DNA of 55,400 nucleotides. Origin: Ruminococcaceae bacterium UBA7080 (GTDB lineage Bacteria; Bacillota; Clostridia; Oscillospirales; Acutalibacteraceae). Positions 7,989-16,229 of this stretch are shown here, one piece after another (the stretch's first letter is position 1; the number at the start of each line of letters is the position of its first letter). The DNA lies in NCBI GenBank assembly GCA_002493595.1, contig DKZG01000010.1:1-55400 (forward strand), given 5' to 3'. The translations under genes and the position numbers were made by a program. The notes under the pieces were generated by a model that was not told the DNA's origin, did not search any database, and worked only from the letters and a program-made list of their open reading frames with translations.

Positions 7989-9029
7989 ATGGAAAATATG
8001 AATAATATCGAATTTAAAAGAAAACTGCCCATTCCTAAGGAAATCAAAGCGCAAATGCCTTTATCGGCTGAGGCTGAGGCAGTTAAGGCAAAACGTGATG
8101 ACGAGATAGCGAAGGTATTTACGGGTCAAAGCGATAAGTTTTTGCTTGTTATCGGGCCTTGCTCAGCAGACAGGGCAGACTCTGTGCTTGATTATATTCA
8201 TCGTCTTGCTCTTGTTCAAAAAGAGGTATCGGATAAGCTTATTATTATACCGAGGATTTATACAGGCAAGCCGAGAACAACAGGTGCAGGCTATAAGGGC
8301 ATGCTTCATCAGCCTGACCCCGATAAAAAGCCCGATATGCTCGAGGGTATCAAAGCTATTCGCGCGCTTCATAAGGATGCTATTGAGCAGACCGGTCTTA
8401 CTTGTGCCGATGAAATGCTGTATCCGCAAAATTACAGATATCTTTCGGATTTGCTTTCATATATTGCTGTTGGTGCACGTTCAGTTGAAAATCAGGAGCA
8501 TAGACTGGTTTCATCGGGAATGAGTGTTCCTGTAGGAATGAAAAACCCTACAAGCGGTGATCTTTCCATCATGCTGAATTCAATTAAGGCTGCTCAGAGC
8601 GGACATACCTTCCTTTACAGAGGATGGGAAGTTGAATCAAAGGGTAATGCCCTTGCGCACGCGATACTTCGCGGCAGTGTCAGCAAGCACGGTAACAATC
8701 ATGCCAATTATCATTATGAGGATTTAAAGCAGCTGTTTGATATGTACTGCAGCGGCGGATATGAAAATCCTGCAGTTGTTGTTGATACAAATCATTCAAA
8801 TTCAGGTAAAAAATATCTTGAGCAAATCAGAATTGCCAATGAAGTTCTCCACTCCATGCGCCACAGCAAGGATGTAAAATCTATGGTCAAGGGCTTCATG
8901 GTAGAGTCTTACATTGAGGACGGCAGTCAAAAGGTTGAGGATGGTGTTTACGGCAAATCCATTACCGATCCTTGTATCGGCTGGGACAAGACTAAGGAAA
9001 TGATTTACAGCATAGCAGAGCAGCTGTAA
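7989..9029 (+). CDS. 3-deoxy-7-phosphoheptulonate (DAHP) synthase, class I AroF/AroG type
   Basis: This 346-residue enzyme condenses phosphoenolpyruvate and erythrose 4-phosphate in the first step of aromatic amino acid synthesis. Visible class I motifs are GPCSAD at 56-61, PRIYTGKPRTT, GARSVENQEHR, the VGMKNPTSGD substrate loop and VVDTNHSNSGK near the C-terminus. The start is ATG 7989 behind GAGGTG. The GTG at 7980 is inside that site. It is an isolated gene, not in an aro or trp cluster; the feedback amino acid cannot be told from the sequence. Confidence 0.95.
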   Translation: MENMNNIEFKRKLPIPKEIKAQMPLSAEAEAVKAKRDDEIAKVFTGQSDKFLLVIGPCSADRADSVLDYIHRLALVQKEVSDKLIIIPRIYTGKPRTTGAGYKGMLHQPDPDKKPDMLEGIKAIRALHKDAIEQTGLTCADEMLYPQNYRYLSDLLSYIAVGARSVENQEHRLVSSGMSVPVGMKNPTSGDLSIMLNSIKAAQSGHTFLYRGWEVESKGNALAHAILRGSVSKHGNNHANYHYEDLKQLFDMYCSGGYENPAVVVDTNHSNSGKKYLEQIRIANEVLHSMRHSKDVKSMVKGFMVESYIEDGSQKVEDGVYGKSITDPCIGWDKTKEMIYSIAEQL

Positions 9030-9034
9030 TAATT

Positions 9035-9063
9035 TGTTTGAATCCAATCAGAATAATATAAAA
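9035..9063 (+). promoter_or_regulatory. Probable promoter of the lactate/malate dehydrogenase gene
   Basis: TTGTTT (9035-9040), 17-bp spacer, TATAAA (9058-9063). Imperfect boxes but correct spacing. Confidence 0.5.
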
Positions 9064-9084
9064 AAATAGAGTGTGGGGTAAAAT

Positions 9085-10035
9085 ATGCTTGATAAAAGAA
9101 AGGTTGTTATTATAGGTGCCGGTCATGTCGGTTCACATGTTGCTATGGCACTCTGCTTTCAGGGCACCTGTGATGAGATTGTATTTATTGATAAAGACAA
9201 TGCCAAGGCAGTCAGCAATTGCTATGATGTCGCCGATGCATGCTTGTTTTTAGGCTCAACAACAAGAATCAGTGTCGGTGATTATAACGACTGCGAGGAT
9301 GCGGATATTATAGTGATTTCAATCGGTATGCCAAGAAAACCGGGGCAGACAAGGCTTGAAATGCTTGATGATTCCGTGATTATGCTTAAGGATGTTGTGG
9401 AAAATCTGAAGCCCATTGATTTTAAAGGGATTATTGTATCCATTACAAATCCTGCGGACATTATTGCCGATTATGCAAGAAAGCATTTGGGGCTGCCGAG
9501 AGAGAGGTGCTTTTCAACCGGAACATCTCTTGATACTGCGAGATTAAAGAGAACAGTAAGTGAGCTTGCAGATGTCGACAGAAGGAGTGTTACAACCTGT
9601 GCAATCGGTGAGCATGGCGACTCTTCTTTTGTTCCTTTTTCAACGCTGACCCTTGGAGGTAAGCATTATAAGGAGCTTCAGCAGGCAAAGCCTGAAAAAT
9701 ATAACAAGCTTACCGAGGAATTTGTTTTGGAGAGAACGCGCTATATAGGCTATGATATAATCAACGGCAAGGGTTCAACAGAATTTGGAATTGGTGCGGC
9801 CTGTGCGGATATATGCAAAGCGATATTCCATGATGAAAAGCGTGTTATTCCTGCATCTGTTTTGCTTGACGGCGAATACGGTATGCATGATGTTGCATGC
9901 GGTGTCCCCTGTGTTATCGGCAGAAACGGTATTGAGGATATTATTGAATTGCCGCTGAATGACAAGGAAAAAGAGCAGCTCGAGTATACCTGTAAGGTGA
10001 TAAAGGAAAATATTGAAAGAGCGGAAAAAATATAA
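9085..10035 (+). CDS. L-lactate/malate dehydrogenase family protein
   Basis: The 316-residue NAD-dependent 2-hydroxyacid dehydrogenase interconverts a 2-oxoacid and L-2-hydroxyacid. It has the Rossmann motif GAGHVG (11-16), the mobile-loop sequence MPRKPGQTR (82-90), SITNPAD, and the catalytic histidine in GEHGDS (175-180). The specificity position, Gln in lactate dehydrogenases (PQKPGETR), is Arg here (R84). That is the residue malate dehydrogenases use, while the overall length and the GEHGDS context resemble lactate dehydrogenases. I therefore leave the substrate open. It is a single gene with a GGGG-type ribosome site and a strong terminator behind it. Confidence 0.85.
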   Translation: MLDKRKVVIIGAGHVGSHVAMALCFQGTCDEIVFIDKDNAKAVSNCYDVADACLFLGSTTRISVGDYNDCEDADIIVISIGMPRKPGQTRLEMLDDSVIMLKDVVENLKPIDFKGIIVSITNPADIIADYARKHLGLPRERCFSTGTSLDTARLKRTVSELADVDRRSVTTCAIGEHGDSSFVPFSTLTLGGKHYKELQQAKPEKYNKLTEEFVLERTRYIGYDIINGKGSTEFGIGAACADICKAIFHDEKRVIPASVLLDGEYGMHDVACGVPCVIGRNGIEDIIELPLNDKEKEQLEYTCKVIKENIERAEKI

Positions 10036-10045
10036 AATATGACTT

Positions 10046-10078
10046 AAGCTGCGGCATATATTGCCGCAGCTTTTTGTG
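10046..10078 (+). terminator. Intrinsic terminator after the dehydrogenase gene
   Basis: AAGCTGCGGCA (10046-10056) pairs with TGCCGCAGCTTT (10062-10073), ending in a T-run. Confidence 0.9.
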
Positions 10079-10121
10079 TTATTATACAAAAATGAAAGGA
10101 AAATCTTATTGCATTTCACCA

Positions 10122-10150
10122 TTGACTTTATCGCTTTTATGTGTTAAACT
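10122..10150 (+). promoter_or_regulatory. Promoter of the ABC lipoprotein gene
   Basis: TTGACT (10122-10127), 17-bp spacer, TAAACT (10145-10150). The leader before the ATG is about 40 nt, too short for a T-box. Confidence 0.7.
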
Positions 10151-10195
10151 GTCATTAACATAATACATAAATTCAAATTGAAAGAGGTATTTTTT

Positions 10196-11194
10196 ATGAA
10201 CAAGTTTATAAAAAAGGTTGGTGCAGTTGCCCTTGCCGCTGTTATGGTCGGCGGCGTATTTGCAGGCTGCTCAGCAAAAAAGGATGATGCAGGCAAAGCG
10301 GATACAGCTAAGGATTCTTATACAGTCGGTATCTGCCAGCTTATGAAGCATACTGCACTGGATAAGGCAACGGAAGGTTTCCAGACTGCACTTAAGGATA
10401 AGCTCGGGGACAGAGTTACATTTGATCTTCAGGTTGCAGGTGAAGCAAAGAACTGTACCCCTATTGCAGAAAAGTTTGTTGCTGCCAAAACGGATTTGAT
10501 TATGGCCAATGCAACACCTGCACTTACAGCATGTTACAACAAAACATCCGAAATTCCGATTGTTGCAACATCAGTTACCAATTTTGCTACTGCATTAAAG
10601 CTTGACTTTGAACCGGAAGGTGCAAGCGGCGTTAATGTAACAGGTACACACGATCTTGCTCCTCTTGCAAAGCAGGCAGAGCAGCTGTTATATTTCTTCC
10701 CTGAGGTAAAGAATGTAGGTATTTTCTACTGCACATCGGAGGCAAATTCAAAGTATCAGGCTGATGGAATGAAAGAGCTTCTTGAAGCAAAGAATGTAAC
10801 AGTAAAATATTATACATTTAAGGATACGACAGATCTTCAGACTGTTATTGCAAAGGCTGCAGCAGATTCGGAAGTATTATACATTCCTACCGATAATACG
10901 GCAGCAAATAACTGCGATGTAATCAGAACAGCTTGCGAAGAGGCTAAGACTCCTATTATTGCCGGTGAAACAGACATTGCTAAAAAAACAAATGCTGTTG
11001 CAACATATTCAATTGATTTCTATGATATCGGTTATAATGCAGGTTTAATGGCTTATGAAATTCTTGTAAACGGTGCAAATGCTGCTGAAATGAATGTTAA
11101 GGCACCGGAAAAGCTTACTGCTCAGTACTGCAAGGACGCTGTAGAGAGATATGGATTAACAGACAAAATCACATCTGATTATGTAGCGCTTTAA
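10196..11194 (+). CDS. ABC transporter substrate-binding lipoprotein (COG2984/TrpX type)
   Basis: This 332-residue exported lipoprotein has a signal peptide with lipobox FAGC (Cys25). The mature part is a periplasmic-binding-protein fold like the COG2984 family (SYTVGICQLMKHTALDKATEG; a middle YFFPEVKNVGIFYCTSEANS stretch; later VLYIPTDNTAANNCD). These proteins pair with COG4120 permeases and COG1101 ATPases, which follow here. Some homologues are tryptophan or tyrosine transporters under T-box control, but no T-box is present, so the ligand stays unknown. ATG 10196 follows AAGAGGTA; an upstream TTG at 10178 is not supported. Confidence 0.9.
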   Translation: MNKFIKKVGAVALAAVMVGGVFAGCSAKKDDAGKADTAKDSYTVGICQLMKHTALDKATEGFQTALKDKLGDRVTFDLQVAGEAKNCTPIAEKFVAAKTDLIMANATPALTACYNKTSEIPIVATSVTNFATALKLDFEPEGASGVNVTGTHDLAPLAKQAEQLLYFFPEVKNVGIFYCTSEANSKYQADGMKELLEAKNVTVKYYTFKDTTDLQTVIAKAAADSEVLYIPTDNTAANNCDVIRTACEEAKTPIIAGETDIAKKTNAVATYSIDFYDIGYNAGLMAYEILVNGANAAEMNVKAPEKLTAQYCKDAVERYGLTDKITSDYVAL

Positions 11195-11201
11195 ATTGTT
11201 G

Positions 11202-11230
11202 TTGACTTTAATCGTTTTCAACCTTATAAT
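11202..11230 (+). promoter_or_regulatory. Internal promoter before the ABC permease gene
   Basis: TTGACT (11202-11207), 17-bp spacer, TATAAT (11225-11230). It shares the TTGACTTTA start with the promoter at 10122, so lipoprotein and permease/ATPase probably have separate but similar promoters. Confidence 0.75.
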
Positions 11231-11246
11231 AAATAGCAAACAACGC

Positions 11247-11274
11247 AAAGAGCAATAGTAAAATATTGCTCTTT
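11247..11274 (+). promoter_or_regulatory. Leader hairpin before the ABC permease gene
   Basis: AAAGAGCAATA (11247-11257) pairs perfectly with TATTGCTCTTT (11264-11274). It lies just downstream of the internal promoter and has no T-run after it, so it is more likely an RNA-stability or processing hairpin than a terminator. Confidence 0.6.
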
Positions 11275-11306
11275 AGTTATTATTTAAATGGACGGAGAAT
11301 AAAGCA

Positions 11307-12242
11307 ATGGATTTAAATTTATTCCTATCATCAATGCCCGGTGCAATAGCGCAGGGTCTGATATGGGGGTTAATGGCAATAGGACTCTATATCAGCTACA
11401 AAATTCTTGATTTTGCGGATTTGTCGGTTGACGGCTCATTTACTACAGGCGGTGCTGTGTTTGTGGTATCCGTTTTAAACGGTGTGAATATTTATTTTGC
11501 AATGATATTTGCTTTTCTTGCAGGATGCATAGCAGGCCTTGTAACAGGTATATTCAATACTAAATTCGGCATACCCCCTATTTTAGCAGGTATATTGACA
11601 CAGCTTGGCCTTTACTCCATTAACCTTAGAATTATCGGTCAGGACTTTACACCATCGGGAATAGATGTTAAAGCTCTTGAATCTATACCCAGAGGATTGT
11701 TCACGCCGATTATCAGCAGCATGTTTACCAGCCGTTCATTAATATCGCTGCTGATTATAATGGCGCTGATTATTGCACTGCTTTACTGGTTTTTCGGTAC
11801 GGAGCTGGGTCATTCCATCAGAGCTACAGGCTCAAACAAGAATATGGCAAAGGCCAATGGTATTAATATAGATGCAACTACTATTATAGCACTTGTACTG
11901 TCCAATGGTATTGTGGCTTTGTCGGGTGCTGCATTTGCTCAGTATCAGGGCTCTGCCGAAGTGTCCATGGGTCAGGGTGCAATTGTTATCGGTTTAGCGG
12001 CAATCATTATAGGAGAGGTTATTTTCGGCAAAATTTTCAAAAACTTTGCGCTAAGGCTTCTCGGTGCAGGACTTGGCGGTGTGATTTATTACATTGTTAT
12101 TCAGACTGTTGTAAATGTTGGATTTAATACAAATGATATGAAGATTTTGACCGCTTTGGTAGTAGCACTGTTTCTTGGTGTACCTTACTGGAAATCCAAA
12201 ATCGCGCAGAAGAAAGTTAAGAATAAGGAGGTTAAAGAATAA
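11307..12242 (+). CDS. ABC transporter permease (COG4120 family)
   Basis: A 311-residue polytopic membrane protein with about eight hydrophobic segments. It begins with MPGAIAQGLIWGLMAIGLYISY and contains DLSVDGSF, GILTQLGLYSINLRI and a GHSIRATGSN loop typical of branched-chain-type/COG4120 permeases. It forms the membrane channel for the lipoprotein encoded upstream. It starts at ATG 11307 behind GACGGAG, and its stop overlaps the ATPase start (TAATG), so the two are coupled. Confidence 0.92.
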   Translation: MDLNLFLSSMPGAIAQGLIWGLMAIGLYISYKILDFADLSVDGSFTTGGAVFVVSVLNGVNIYFAMIFAFLAGCIAGLVTGIFNTKFGIPPILAGILTQLGLYSINLRIIGQDFTPSGIDVKALESIPRGLFTPIISSMFTSRSLISLLIIMALIIALLYWFFGTELGHSIRATGSNKNMAKANGINIDATTIIALVLSNGIVALSGAAFAQYQGSAEVSMGQGAIVIGLAAIIIGEVIFGKIFKNFALRLLGAGLGGVIYYIVIQTVVNVGFNTNDMKILTALVVALFLGVPYWKSKIAQKKVKNKEVKE

Positions 12243-13048
12243 TGCTTGAAATTAAAAATGTTCACAAAACCTTTAACCCCGGTACAATTAATGAAAAAAA
12301 AGCACTTAACGGTATCAATCTCACTCTTAATGAGGGCGATTTTGTAACGGTGATTGGCGGCAACGGCGCAGGTAAATCAACAATGCTGAATATGATAGCA
12401 GGTGTTTATCCTGTTGACAGCGGTTCCATTATTATTGACGGTGAGGATGTTACCAAACTGCCTGAGTACAAGCGTGCTGCCTTTTTAGGCAGAGTATTCC
12501 AGGATCCAATGACAGGAACTGCTGCTGATATGCAGATTATAGAAAATCTTGCACTGGCATCAAGACGCGGAAAATTCAGGACGCTTGCCAATGGTGTTAA
12601 AAAGAAAGAAAAGCATGAGTACCAGGAGCTTTTAAAGTCCCTTGATTTAGGACTCGAAACCAGACTGACCTCAAAGGTAGGCCTTTTATCAGGCGGTCAG
12701 AGACAGGCAATTACTCTGCTTATGGCAACTTTGAAGAAGCCAAAGCTTTTGCTGCTTGATGAGCATACAGCCGCACTTGATCCTAAAACAGCTCATAAGG
12801 TACTTGAAATTACACAGCAGATTGTAGAGAGAGATAATCTGACAACGGTTATGATTACACATAATATGAAAGACGCGATTGCTATCGGCAACAGACTTAT
12901 TATGATGAATGACGGTAAGATTATTTATGATGTTTCAGGGGAGGAAAAGAAGAGCCTGACGACAGCAGATTTGCTTGCTAAGTTTAAGGTTACATCAGGT
13001 GAGGAGCTTGATAATGACAGAATGCTGCTTTCTTCAGAAACAGAATAA
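12242..13048 (+). CDS. ABC transporter ATP-binding protein (COG1101 family)
   Basis: The 268-residue ATPase couples to the COG4120 permease upstream. Walker A is GGNGAGKST (about 39-47). The signature LLSGGQRQAITLLMA lies near 150, Walker B is KLLLLDEHTAALD near 175, and the H-loop VMITHN follows. DEHTAALDPKTA is characteristic of the COG1101 group. The ribosome site AAGGAGG lies within the last codons of the permease gene. A strong terminator follows at 13056. Confidence 0.93.
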   Translation: MLEIKNVHKTFNPGTINEKKALNGINLTLNEGDFVTVIGGNGAGKSTMLNMIAGVYPVDSGSIIIDGEDVTKLPEYKRAAFLGRVFQDPMTGTAADMQIIENLALASRRGKFRTLANGVKKKEKHEYQELLKSLDLGLETRLTSKVGLLSGGQRQAITLLMATLKKPKLLLLDEHTAALDPKTAHKVLEITQQIVERDNLTTVMITHNMKDAIAIGNRLIMMNDGKIIYDVSGEEKKSLTTADLLAKFKVTSGEELDNDRMLLSSETE

Positions 13049-13055
13049 GAGAATA

Positions 13056-13095
13056 AATAACCCCAAAAGACAATCGTCTTTTGGGGTTATTTATA
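13056..13095. terminator. Strong bidirectional terminator
   Basis: A 16-bp perfect stem (13056-13071 with 13076-13091, arms beginning AATAACCCC) with a 4-nt loop and AT-rich flanks. It separates the ABC operon from the convergent response-regulator operon. Confidence 0.9.
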
Positions 13096-13165
13096 TTTAT
13101 ACGTGCTTAATCCTCTCGTTTTTTATACGCAATAAGCATATGTTTATACACGCTGTTATGCTGTA

Positions 13166-13852
13166 TCATTTAAATCTGTATCCTCTGCCCCAGATTGTTT
13201 TTATATAATCGGTATCAGAATCTGCTTCTTTTAGCTTATCTCTCAGTCTGTTGATATGAACAGTGAGGGTGGAGGTGTCTCCCAAAGAGTCATAACCCCA
13301 AACCTTTTCAAACAGTTCATTTTTTGAAAAGACAGTGTCAGGCTGAGCGGCTAAAATATACAGCACCTCAAATTCCTTTTTTGTCAGGTTGATTTCAGTG
13401 GATTTAATTCTGACATCTCCTGATTTTTTATTGAGACGCAAATCACCGATTTTAAGAATTTCGTCACTGTGGTTTGTAGCTTTCGTCAGGCGGTTATATC
13501 TGTTAATATGGGCCTTAACTCTTGCAACAAGCTCGCCCGGCGAAAAAGGCTTTACAATATAATCATCAGCACCAAAGCCCAGTCCGTTAATTTTATCAAG
13601 GTCTTCTTTTTTTGCACTTACCAAAAGAATAGGAATATTCTTTGTTTCTCTTATTGTTTTGCAAACCTGAAAACCGTCAATTCCCGGCAGCATAATATCA
13701 AGCAATATCAGATCAAAAGAACCGTTTAAGGCTTTTTGAATGCCTTTGTTTCCGTCAAGGGCAAATTCCGTCTCAAATCCGTTTGCCTCAAGATAATCAC
13801 GTTCAAGCTGAAGAATGTTGTTGTCATCCTCTACAATCAGAATTCTACTCAT
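13166..13852 (-). CDS. OmpR/PhoB-type response regulator
   Basis: A 228-residue two-domain DNA-binding regulator. The receiver domain (1-115) has the acidic pocket E8-D9-D10, phosphoacceptor D52 in LLLDIMLPG, and the conserved Lys in DYIVKPFSPGEL. The C-terminal winged helix has LTKKEFEVLYILA, VWGYDSLGDTSTLTVHINRLRDKL and WGRGYRFK. It is the third gene of a TetR-kinase-regulator operon and overlaps the kinase gene by 8 nt, with GAGGTAAAA as ribosome site. It is presumably phosphorylated by that kinase. Targets are unknown. Confidence 0.95.
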   Translation of the reverse strand: MSRILIVEDDNNILQLERDYLEANGFETEFALDGNKGIQKALNGSFDLILLDIMLPGIDGFQVCKTIRETKNIPILLVSAKKEDLDKINGLGFGADDYIVKPFSPGELVARVKAHINRYNRLTKATNHSDEILKIGDLRLNKKSGDVRIKSTEINLTKKEFEVLYILAAQPDTVFSKNELFEKVWGYDSLGDTSTLTVHINRLRDKLKEADSDTDYIKTIWGRGYRFK

Positions 13853-15425
13853 TTTTTACCTCTTCTTTTTCTTGGTCAATCGTTTTAAAATCAAGGTCTT
13901 TGTCAAAAAACTGCTGTTTTGGCAGAGAAATAAATATGGAAAGTCCGCCGCCTTTTGAATTTCTTGCCCATATTGAGCCGGAATGAAGTTCAACAATCTG
14001 CTTGCAAACGGCGAGTCCCAATCCCGAGCCCTGTGAAACCTGCGTTCTTGCAGGATCGGTTCGGTACATAGCATCAAATATTTTAGTTAAACTGCTGTTT
14101 TCAACACCAATGCCATTGTCGGATATTTCTATAATTACGGAGCGTTCGTATTCATCTATTGCTATGTCAACTCTGCCCTTGATATCTGTTCTTTTATATT
14201 TAATGCTGTTTGATATTATGTTGTTGATAACACGTGAAAATCTGTCTATATCTATGAAGATGTAAGTGCCGGCATCGCATTTGTTTTCATAACAGAAGTC
14301 GAAATCCTCACGTTCTAAAATCATGCGGATTTCTTCTGCTCCGTCACCAAAAAATTCGTTTACACTGACATCGGTTTTGTTAAGCTCATATCCGCTTAAT
14401 TGAAGCTTAGAGACCGTGAGTAAATCATCAAGTATTTTTTCGGTATTGCTTATGGATTCACATATGGTTTTAACATACTTTTTTTGCTTTTCGGGTGTGT
14501 CTGCAATACCGTCGGCCAGTCCCTCTGCATAACCTTTTACACAGGTGAGCGGCGTGCGCAAATCATGGGCAATGCCTGCGACAAGAATTTTTCGTTCTTC
14601 TTCTGCTTTTTGCTGTCTTTCTATTAAATCTCTGAGCTTGCATTTCATTTCATTAAAGCTTTCAACGGTTTTTCCAAGCTCGTTTGTTGATTTGTATTTT
14701 ATTTCATAATCAAGGTTGCCGCGTGCAATTTCGTCAGCTCCGTGTGAGATTTCTTTTATCGGCTTAACAATTGTTTGTGTAGTTATAAACGATATGATTG
14801 AGATTGCTGTAACAAACAGCATAACGATAACAAGAACAATTAATCCTGTTCTGCCGAGCAGAAGTTTTGTTAAATCACTTATGCCGATTTTTTGTGAAGC
14901 ATCGTTAACGATATAATTATCATTAATAATTATAATTTTATATTTAGGGCTGTTTTCATCCTTTTGAATGTGATTGATGATAAGAAGTCCGTCACTGCCG
15001 AAATAGTTTAAGTTTTTTTGATCATTGCCGGGTGCTAATTTTGCGGCTTTTGCCCTTATTTCATCTGACCCTTTTGTTGCATAAAAGATTTCTCCGCCAT
15101 ACTCAATGCATATAAGAGAGCCTAAATCCTCAATCGGATTAACAAAGGCAGCAACATTTTTCTTTTTCTGTGTTTCGTCAATATCTTCTGTCAGTTCATT
15201 GCTTAGTCCGCTGAGTGTTTGTGACCATTGCAGCTGATTGACTGCACTGTATGTGTTTGTGGTTACAGCAGAGAGGTTAAAGTATGACGGCAGCATACGG
15301 TAAAAAATTGTGGAGAAAAGCAATATGATTAAAAGCGGTATAATGATGGCCAGAACCGATGATAAAACGATTCGGGTATGTACCTTTAAGTTTTTAGAGC
15401 TTCGCTTTTTTTGTTTTTCTTTCAT
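13845..15425 (-). CDS. Membrane sensor histidine kinase
   Basis: The 526-residue kinase has a basic N-terminus, a transmembrane helix at about 18-45, an extracytoplasmic sensor region of about 140 residues and a second helix near 190-215. A HAMP linker follows (IVKPIKEISHGADEIARGNLDYEI). The H-box is AGIAHDLRTPLT with phospho-His287; then come the N-box RVINNIISNSIKYK and G-boxes SDNGIGVE and GSGLGLAVCKQI. It starts 5 nt after the TetR gene, behind AAAGGTAA within that gene's end, and overlaps the response-regulator gene. The sensor domain resembles no ligand-binding family I can name. Confidence 0.95.
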   Translation of the reverse strand: MKEKQKKRSSKNLKVHTRIVLSSVLAIIIPLLIILLFSTIFYRMLPSYFNLSAVTTNTYSAVNQLQWSQTLSGLSNELTEDIDETQKKKNVAAFVNPIEDLGSLICIEYGGEIFYATKGSDEIRAKAAKLAPGNDQKNLNYFGSDGLLIINHIQKDENSPKYKIIIINDNYIVNDASQKIGISDLTKLLLGRTGLIVLVIVMLFVTAISIISFITTQTIVKPIKEISHGADEIARGNLDYEIKYKSTNELGKTVESFNEMKCKLRDLIERQQKAEEERKILVAGIAHDLRTPLTCVKGYAEGLADGIADTPEKQKKYVKTICESISNTEKILDDLLTVSKLQLSGYELNKTDVSVNEFFGDGAEEIRMILEREDFDFCYENKCDAGTYIFIDIDRFSRVINNIISNSIKYKRTDIKGRVDIAIDEYERSVIIEISDNGIGVENSSLTKIFDAMYRTDPARTQVSQGSGLGLAVCKQIVELHSGSIWARNSKGGGLSIFISLPKQQFFDKDLDFKTIDQEKEEVKNE

Positions 15426-15430
15426 AGCTA

Positions 15431-16033
15431 TTACCTTTTATCATGCTTTGCACGTGCAATTTCAATAATGCTGCCCAAATGAATTTTTGTAAAATTTCTG
15501 CACTCGGTTTCAAGATCGTCAATATTATGGGTTATGTGGTATTTTATTACGCCCGTTACTCCGGATACGATATACGCCATTGACCATTCACTGATTCCGT
15601 CAATATCATCCTTGATTAAATCCAAAAAACGCCTTGCCATAATATTCATTTTATCAATCAGTATGTCGGCCGTTACGGCTGAGGAAAAAAGTATTTTGTA
15701 TTGCTCGCGGTCTTCGTCAACCGTTTCAATACCGTACTTTATAATGCTGGCAACGCTTTCTACTGTAAAATCATGCTGTTGCACACGCCTGAGCTGTTTT
15801 CCGGCGCGGAAAAACAGAGTACGCATTAAATCATAACAGATTTTGTTAAACAGCTCATATTTATCCGAATAGTGGAGATAAAATGTATTTCGGCTGATCA
15901 TTGCCCTGTCGGTAATATCTTTAACCGTTATTTGCTCAAAATCTTTTTCTTTTATTAACGCAAAAAATGCATCTCTTATCGCTTTTTGTGTTCTTCTTAT
16001 TCTTAAATCTACAGAACCGTCCTTTTTTGACAT
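15431..16033 (-). CDS. TetR/AcrR-family transcriptional regulator
   Basis: This 200-residue regulator has an N-terminal TetR helix-turn-helix at about 12-58 (IRDAFFALIKEKDFEQITVKDI ending before SRNTFYLHYSDKYELF; only motif ends are quoted) and a C-terminal ligand/dimer domain of the TetR_C type without a recognisable pocket signature. ATG 16033 follows AAGGAGAT. It leads a three-gene operon with the histidine kinase and response regulator, an unusual combination. A palindrome at 16113-16130 between it and the divergent secreted-protein gene is a good candidate operator. Confidence 0.9.
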   Translation of the reverse strand: MSKKDGSVDLRIRRTQKAIRDAFFALIKEKDFEQITVKDITDRAMISRNTFYLHYSDKYELFNKICYDLMRTLFFRAGKQLRRVQQHDFTVESVASIIKYGIETVDEDREQYKILFSSAVTADILIDKMNIMARRFLDLIKDDIDGISEWSMAYIVSGVTGVIKYHITHNIDDLETECRNFTKIHLGSIIEIARAKHDKR

Positions 16034-16112
16034 TTTTCTATCTCCTTAAATATTTGTCGTATGTTCATTATTTTATCATTTTATTAGTACAATTACAATC
16101 AATTTGCCATTA

Positions 16113-16130
16113 AATAGACGTATGACTATT
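16113..16130. promoter_or_regulatory. Candidate TetR operator (imperfect palindrome)
   Basis: AATAG (16113-16117), 8-nt centre, CTATT (16126-16130); 7 of 9 positions are symmetric across the whole 18 bp. It lies 80 bp upstream of the TetR start and about 33 bp before the -35 box of the divergent gene. Confidence 0.45.
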
Positions 16131-16162
16131 AAAAATACATGCGTTTATAATCGCTGGATTTA

Positions 16163-16191
16163 TTGACTATTTATTGATAAGAAATTATAAT
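16163..16191 (+). promoter_or_regulatory. Promoter of the secreted PPC-domain protein gene
   Basis: TTGACT (16163-16168), 17-bp spacer, TATAAT (16186-16191). Confidence 0.8.
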
Positions 16192-16229
16192 TTTATTTAT
16201 AAATATATGAAAGTCAGAGGACACGATTT

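Noticed and set aside
10120..10195. T-box leader before the COG2984-type transporter
   Set aside because: Only about 40 nt separate the promoter from the start codon, and no T-box sequence is visible.
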